From Talpa occidentalis (Eukaryota; Chordata; Mammalia; Eulipotyphla; Talpidae): 64,000 bases of DNA. The notes under the pieces were generated by a model. The model did not search any database. It saw only the letters and a list, made by a program, of their open reading frames with translations, and was not told where the DNA came from. Within the stretch, counting starts at the first letter, position 1. The number at the start of each line of letters is the position of its first letter. The stretch covers positions 97,099,258 to 97,163,257 of the forward strand of contig NW_023605194.1 of the NCBI RefSeq assembly GCF_014898055.3. Direction: 5' to 3'. The position numbers and the translations under genes were made by a program. This document shows positions 58,140-64,000 of the stretch, one piece after another.

Positions 58140-58670
58140 GTGACATATGTATTTCTCTTAGAAAATTGTAGCAAAACATGGAAATTGAAACAGCAATAAC
58201 AAAAATCTCCCCCAAAACAAAAGCAAACGGTCAGATGGTTTTACAAACAAATTCTATCAAACTTTTAAAGAAATTATGCACATTTTGCTCTAATTATTTC
58301 TAAAAATTCAAGAAGAGGTACCGTTCCCTAAAGCATGTTACAAGGCCAACATTACCTTAATACTAAAACCAGATAAAGACAGCACAAGAAATAAAATAGA
58401 CTATGAATACTGAGGCAAAAATTGTCAAGAAAATCCTAGTAAGCCAAATTCAACACTATATCACAAGGGTGATAGATTATGATCAAATGGAATTTATTCC
58501 AAAGAAGTAAGGATGGTTTAATATTTGATTTAATATAAATCAATTAATGTAGTGCATTATATCACAAAAGTGAAGATAAAAACCATAAGGAAATATTGAT
58601 AAATGTGGAGATTTTATTTGATAAAGTTCAATGCCCATTTACGATGTTCTAAGCAAGTTGGGAAATAGTA
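58140..58670 (+). mobile_element. L1 ORF2 fragment, sense orientation
   Basis: 'ggccaacattaccttaatac', 'aaaaccagataaagacagc', 'atgatcaaatggaatttattc' and 'aaggatggtttaatatttg' match the sense strand of the L1 reverse-transcriptase region. It abuts antisense L1 on the left. Broken frame. Confidence 0.75.
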
Positions 58671-58674
58671 ACAA

Positions 58675-59080
58675 TAATGCTTACTTAACATCTCTGGTCA
58701 TCATTAGTTTAGTTCCCATGGCTTCCTTCTTGAGTTTTTTTTCCGTTTCACTGAATTATATCCTTTAGTGTCTAGCAGATCCTAGGTGAGAGTCTTTTGG
58801 AAAAAGACTCAATCTGAACGTTTAGTTGGCTCTATCACTTTGAGGAGATCTCATTGTCATCTGCCTTCTAATGTTGTTAAAAGTTGAGCAACCAAAACCC
58901 CTGTCTTTTCTTTTAGATTGCTTTTAAAATTTTCTTTTCCTTATATTTGCTTTGACTATACAGTATCTCAGAGTTGATTTCTTTTCATTTGTCCTGCTTT
59001 GGATTCATTGTTTTGTGAAAATAGGAGCAAATAGGAGAAATTTTCCCTAAGTTTTCAGCACACAAATGACTCACTGGCTT
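58675..59080. other. Unassigned AT-rich sequence
   Basis: May be further decayed L1; nothing specific recognised. Confidence 0.3.
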
Positions 59081-59094
59081 GCATGTTTGTTCTT

Positions 59095-59386
59095 TTTTTT
59101 TTTTTTTTAAAGATTTATTTATTGATTGATTGATACATACATACATACATACAAGCACTGGGTACAGTCAGAAGCGCGGGAGGGTGAGAGAATTCACCAG
59201 AGCCAGAGCGGGGAGCAGAGCAGGCAGAAGGACCGAAGTACACTGCTGAGGGGAGCAGCGGGCGGCAGGAGAGGTCTGCGCGCCACGTGGGACCCTCCTC
59301 CGGTGGCCGGGGATAGAACCGGCGCTGTAGAGGCTGCGGGCAGCTTCGCAACCCAGCGCTCAACCGCTGCGCCACCGGGGAGGCCC
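59095..59386 (-). mobile_element. tRNA-derived SINE, young subfamily, expanded tail
   Basis: Perfect duplication tgcatgtttgttctt (59080-59094 and 59387-59401). The tail carries TGAT and ACAT tandem repeats instead of plain AAAT units. Reversed B box 'ggggatagaaccggcgctg' has one change. Confidence 0.92.
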
Positions 59387-59549
59387 TGCATGTTTGTTCT
59401 TACAACTTCCTCGTCTGCTACTGTGGCGGTATTTTCTAGGATGTTGCTCTGGCTACTCCTCCTGCCCCTATATATCCATTGTCATCTTTTCACTAGACTT
59501 TTTCCACTAGTGCACAAATATGCTTTTATTTTTCCCAACTGAAAAATCA

Positions 59550-60965
59550 GCTCTTTCTTGACTCCACTGGCATCTCATTCTCCTCTCTGCCTTTTCAACA
59601 AAACTCCTCGGAAGACGCATTGCCTCCATTTTTCCTGTAAATATGTTAAGCAGGCAGTCACTAGTGATGTCCCTGTTTTAATTTGAATGGTCAGTTCTCA
59701 GTCCCCTTCTTGCTTGACCCCTCAACAGAATTTGGCACAACTAATCCTGATTGGAAGCGCCCCTTCTCCAGGCCTTCAGGACAGCACAGCCTCCTGGCTT
59801 TCCTCCTACCTCATGATGGCGCATCTTAGTCTATTTATCGGTTCCGCATCATCTCCTTAGCGGTTTAACTTTGGCCTATCTCAGATTCAGTACATGGACA
59901 TCTTCTGTTTTCTGTTTGCACTTACTCCCTTAGTAATCCTAACTCATGGTCTTAAAAATTCTCTTTATCAAGATCTGCAGACTTGCAGTCTGTGAGCCAA
60001 ATCCAACTTGCTACAATGAGCTAAAGATGGTTTTTACATAAGAATATGTAAGAGAGATTACATGCGCCTGCAAAGCCAAAGATATTTATATCTGGCTCTT
60101 TATAGAAAAAGTTTGTCATCTCCTGATCTGTAGTAGGGTGATGACTTCCAAATTTATATCTGTGGTCTGAAACTCTCCCCTGAATTCCAGATGAGTTCAT
60201 TCAGCTGCTCACTGCATATTTCCACATGAATGTCTTATATGTACCTAAAACTTAACTCAAGGAGAGCTTTTGTGTTCTGTCCCCCAAATTCATGCTATAG
60301 TTACCATAGTCAACAGAAACACAATGCTTCCAATTGTCCAAGCCAAAACCCCAAACATAATGACTGACTTTGCTTTGTCATTTGTACCTTACATCTGATT
60401 TGAGCAAATGAAGTTTAAAATATGTCCAGATTCCAACCACTTTTACTACCTTTACCCTGGTGAAGACTCCATCCTCTCCCCCTGGTTATGGCTACAGTCA
60501 CCAGATGGTCTCCCTTGCTCCCCTTTAGGGCTTTCCTTGCTTTCTGGTTAAGGTAAAATAGAAGTCAGATCACGTTATCATTCCTTTGCTCAGCACCCTC
60601 CAATGACTTTTCATCTTGCTCCAAGTGAAAACCAAGCCCTCCAGTGACCTGTAATTCTTACACAATCTGGCCTCTGTTACCTTCTCATCTCTTCTACAAC
60701 TCTCCCTTTCCTTCGCTTTATGACAGTCACAGCAGCCTTCTTGCTTCTCCTCAAACACATCAGGTCTGATCTGACTCTGAGCCTTTGGATTTGCTGTTCC
60801 TCCACCAGAAACAATTTTTTTGAAGATACCTGCATGGTCTACTCCCTGCTATCCTTCAGGTCTTCCTCACATGTTAATTTTTTGCTGCCTCTCTCACCTG
60901 CCTACTTAAAGTTGCAATTTCCATAATCATTCTTATCCCCATTTCCTCCATAGCAAATACCACCA
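59550..60965 (+). mobile_element. Long L2 LINE fragment, split by a hAT remnant
   Basis: 'cagcctcctggctttcctcc', 'ttccaaatttatatctgtgg', 'gcttccaattgtccaagcc', 'atgtccagattccaaccac', 'cacgttatcattcctttgctc', 'accctccaatgacttttcatc' and 'gcatggtctactccctgc' follow the L2 ORF2 3' region in sense order for about 1.3 kb. No intact frame. Confidence 0.75.
59965..60125 (+). mobile_element. hAT-type DNA transposon remnant in L2
   Basis: 'gtctgtgagccaaatccaac', 'gcaaagccaaagatatttat' and 'ctttatagaaaaagtttgtc' match a common non-autonomous hAT-type element. It interrupts L2 order between 'ctcatggtcttaaa' and 'gggtgatgacttcc'. Confidence 0.5.
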
Positions 60966-61147
60966 CTGAACAAATTATGGTAGATTTAATTTTTGATTTT
61001 TTCCCCCTTCCTTTTTGAAGATCAGTCATAGCCACCGTTGCCATGCTTGTCTCCTATACAGTAAACTTCTTCCTTTCGTTCTCCGATTTGCATGCATGAC
61101 TTATTTTTGCTAATTAAATGTGAATAAACATGGCACACACCACTTTT

Positions 61148-61441
61148 TTTTTTTTTAAAGATTTATTTATTTATTTATTTATTTATTTATACAAGCACTG
61201 GGTACAGTCAGAAGCATGGGAGGGTGAGAAAATTCACCAGAGCCAGAGTGGAGAACAGAAAAGGCAGACTGATGAAATACACTGCTGAGAAGAGTAGTGG
61301 GTGTGGCAGGAGAGGTCTGCGCACCATGTGGGACCCTCGCCGGTGGCCGGGGATGGAACCGATGGAACCGGTGCTGCAGAGGCTGCGGGCAGCTTCGCAG
61401 CCCAGTGCTTAACCGCTGCGCCACCAGGGGAGGCCCCCCCC
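61148..61441 (-). mobile_element. tRNA-derived SINE, young subfamily
   Basis: Perfect duplication cacacaccactttt (61134-61147 and 61442-61455). (ATTT)n tail of about seven units. A 9-base duplication 'gatggaacc' sits in the reversed B-box region. Confidence 0.92.
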
Positions 61442-61559
61442 CACACACCACTTTTAAACCTAAGATTTATAGAAGACAGCATGATTGGTTTGGTAGTTTG
61501 CATTTTTGCCCTCTGCCACTCTAAGAGCATGTCTAGATTGGGGGTCTTCAGTCCTCGTC

Positions 61560-61740
61560 CTGGAATGCAAGGATTCCATGGATTAGATGGTAGGGAACCC
61601 ACATCTGGGAGCAGAGCCAGGGAGCAACGGCCGTTTGCAACACTCACAGAACAATATCAGCAAATAAATGTCATTGTAAACCATTGAGTTTGGGGATTGT
61701 TTGTTACCATAGAAAAAGTTTAGTAATAAACATACTATCT
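61560..61740 (+). mobile_element. MaLR-like LTR 3' end
   Basis: 'gcaaataaatgtcattgtaaa' followed by 'ccattgagtttggggattg' and 'tttgttaccatagaaaaag' matches the polyadenylation end of MLT1/MST-type LTRs. Confidence 0.45.
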
Positions 61741-61761
61741 ATTTTACTTGAAAAGGTCTCT

Positions 61762-62020
61762 GGGTCTCCCCGGTGGCACAGTGGGTTGAGTGCTGCACTG
61801 TGAAGTTGTGCGCAGCCTCTGCAGCACGGGTATGATTCCTGGCCAGCCAGGGATATTCCCACATGTCTTGGCAGACCTCTCCGTTGCGCCTGCTGCTCCC
61901 CTCAGCAGTGTATATCGGTCACTCTGCCTGTTCTGCACCCTCCTCTGTCTCTGGTGAATCCTCTCACCCTCCTGCGCCTCTGGCCAGCTCTTGTATAAAA
62001 AAAATAATAACAATAAAAAA
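61762..62020 (+). mobile_element. tRNA-derived SINE, older subfamily
   Basis: 'gggtctccccggtggcacagtgg' head, decayed B box ('gggtatgattcctgg') and a TATAAAAAAAATAATAAC tail. Flanks aaggtctct / aagcatctct suggest a diverged duplication. Confidence 0.85.
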
Positions 62021-62039
62021 GCATCTCTTTTCCTCTTGA

Positions 62040-62155
62040 CTATGTCATGAAAGCAAAGATTTTTGTCTGTTTTGTTCACCACTATCTCCTCAGTACCTAC
62101 AAGAGTAGCGTGGCACCTAGCAGAGCTTAATAAATATATGTGGTATGAATAAATA
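62040..62155 (+). mobile_element. L2 LINE 3' end fragment
   Basis: 'tgtctgttttgttcaccac', 'atctcctcagtacctac' and 'cagagcttaataaatatatg' match the L2 3' terminus. Confidence 0.65.
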
Positions 62156-62159
62156 CAAG

Positions 62160-63145
62160 CTGAAAGATTCAGAACTATTTTATTTTAAATATATCCTCTC
62201 CACATGCTCTCTAGTCTCATTTCCTAGAACTCCCATTGAATGTATGTTGGGCTTTCTCCTTCTGTCTTCCGTCTCTTAGCCAATGTTTCATATTTTCCAT
62301 TTCTTTAAATCGAATGTTTCATTCTGGGTAATTACCTCAGAACATTCTACCAAACCTTTCTTATCTTTTTATCTGAGATTCATCTGCTGCTTTAATTTAT
62401 TCTTCAAGGTTTTATTTTAAAGACAATATCTTTTATATCTTTATGTTCCATTTTATTGTTTTTTTCAAATCTATCCATGCTATTTTCACAATGTCCTTTT
62501 CTTTCAGTATTTTTTTTTTGTTGCCTTTAATCATGTAAACAAGTTAAGACACTTTTAGTTCATATTCTTCAGTTGAAAAAAAAACTTGCATGCAGTATTT
62601 GGGAGTTGGTAAATGTTCACCTTCTTTGAGCTTGTGACTCTTGCTCATGGAAGATTATTTCCTCTCAAGCTTTATAATATTTTTGGATGCTCCTATCCAG
62701 GGAGCAATTAAAGAACATTCTTGTGAGAGCCACATGTGCTTTAAAAATAACTGGTTTGGGCTTGCTTTTACCAGAAAGATTGTACTCCATGTCTGTATAT
62801 GGTATACATTTGGATTTTCATCTTCTTCCAGGAACTTTGTTTTTTTCCCTCAAAAACTTCATCAGAGATAATGATGTTTTTCTTCCCTGAGCTCCTGGAT
62901 GGGTTTTTAAAGTACCCTCTTTATGGGGTGGCAGCCTTTTCAACGCCCCTATTATGTACAGGAGTCCTCCTCACTGTAAAGGCCCCTTCTGAGCTCTTAA
63001 GTCAATAGACTTGTTTGATAAACTCCTCTTCACTCCCTCCCCCATCAGCTTTGCAGAATCAGCTTTCAGCTTCCTGATCATTCTTTAAGTTCCCTGTTTT
63101 TCAGAGAACACATAAAAAGTTCTTATCTTGACATCATTTAAAACA
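62160..63145. other. Unassigned AT-rich sequence
   Basis: 62,300-62,550 may be a decayed LINE; no gene. Short plus frames near 62,641-63,008 are not supported. Confidence 0.35.
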
Positions 63146-63149
63146 TTCA

Positions 63150-63920
63150 CCTGTATCTTTTCTATATTATTATTTAATTCATTTTTAAGTGAAAAATTTT
63201 TGTACACTTGAAATTTATTTTGATATATGGTGTAAGGTAGATATTCAGCTTTACTTCTCTCCCAAGTGATGAACCACTTGTCTAAACATAATTTATTAAA
63301 TAATTCATTTTACACTGTTTTTACCTTTATCATAAACTCTTATGTATATGGGGTGAGTTTGGAGCTTTCTGCTTCATTTTATTCATCTGTCATTCCCTGT
63401 GCTAATTTATTCTTTCAAGTAGTTTAGCTTACTGATACATTTTAATATTGGGTGAAGCAAGCCATTTTATTGTCCTAGTTTTTCTTATTTAGTGACAGGT
63501 GTTTATTATTTTTTAATGAACTGGATAATTATTTTATTCAGTCACAAAAAATGTTTGAGGTTTGATTGGAATGAGTCATATTTAGAAATTAATTTAAAAA
63601 TGATAGCATCTTTACAACACTGAGCCATCTCCAGAAGGAACATAGTTCATTGCTCCATTCAAGAATTTTTCCTGTTATGTATCTCAATAAAGATTTTAAT
63701 TTGTTTCTCATATAACATTCCTTATATAATTTTTAATGTGTATCCTTTTCCTCTTTCTTTTAAATGGCTTAAATTTCTTAAAATGGTAGCAGACAAAATT
63801 TTGTCTAGATTTTTTTTTTCTGGTAGTGAGTTTTCATCTTTTTAAAAAATCTATGAATGATTAACTAATTAATCTATTTAACATCACTTTATCTTCTTTC
63901 TGTGTTTTAACCAGGAGAAT
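63150..63920 (-). mobile_element. Old L1 ORF2 fragment
   Basis: 'gatatatggtgtaaggtagat', 'acataatttattaaataattc', 'gtttgattggaatgagtc', 'gcatctttacaacactgagcc' and 'tttttcctgttatgtatctc' follow antisense ORF2 of an old L1. Heavily decayed. Confidence 0.65.
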
Positions 63921-64000
63921 GGTATACAGATTTAGCCTAATGAGAGATGAAGTACGGCGATTAGTAAAGAAGTATATTAAACTATTTAAAGATAATTTAA

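Noticed and set aside
59126..59542. 138-codon plus-strand frame
   Set aside because: Mostly the complement of a young SINE.

Overview
The window is vertebrate nuclear DNA from a placental mammal. It carries mammal-wide fossil repeats (MIR, L2, a CR1/L3-type LINE, MER5A-like hAT remnants, MaLR-like LTRs, several ages of L1). On top of these sits an abundant, younger, tRNA-derived SINE family that I cannot assign to a species. That SINE has intact-looking pol III A and B boxes, a head resembling tRNA-Glu (as cetartiodactyl CHR/PRE1 SINEs also have), and a tail of AATAAA repeats followed by TCTTT, i.e. a 'T+' SINE. It does not match what I remember of the carnivore, horse, rabbit, pig, whale/ruminant, hedgehog, shrew or vespertilionid-bat SINEs. 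A laurasiatherian (a bat or another less-sampled lineage) is my best guess, not a demonstration.

I find no supportable protein-coding exon, no rRNA or functional tRNA gene and no CRISPR array. Every open frame is short (153 codons at most), and the longest lie inside repeats or are chance frames. The window looks like intergenic or deep intronic DNA.

Layout: 0-9 kb, L1 and SINE copies, a CR1/L3 fossil, a MER5A-like element and a twin-primed L1. 8.6-9.2 kb, a unique block that looks conserved. 9-18 kb, mixed old L1, young L1 3' ends, SINEs and two MaLR-like LTRs. 18.9-19.7 kb, a conserved-looking block with a strong CTCF motif. 21.9-22.5 kb, nested SINEs. 24.4-28.6 kb, a segment almost free of transposons and the best candidate for a cis-regulatory cluster. 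28.6-29.4 kb, a SINE hot spot. 30.0-31.5 kb, two related solo LTRs in opposite orientation. 32-52 kb, mostly unique sequence with MIR/L2 pieces and only two SINEs. 52.4-62 kb, a dense repeat region with six full-length SINEs, five of them minus-strand copies of the young subfamily, plus stacked L1 fragments and an L2 split by a hAT remnant. 62-64 kb, AT-rich old L1.

The most distinctive observations are an apparent SINE-L1 chimera inside one target-site duplication (56.8-57.4 kb), the inverted solo-LTR pair, SINE copies that duplicated or lost the B box, one target sequence bordering two insertions, and CTCF-like motifs in convergent orientation 14 kb apart. Repeat family names come from remembered consensus sequences, not from a database search.
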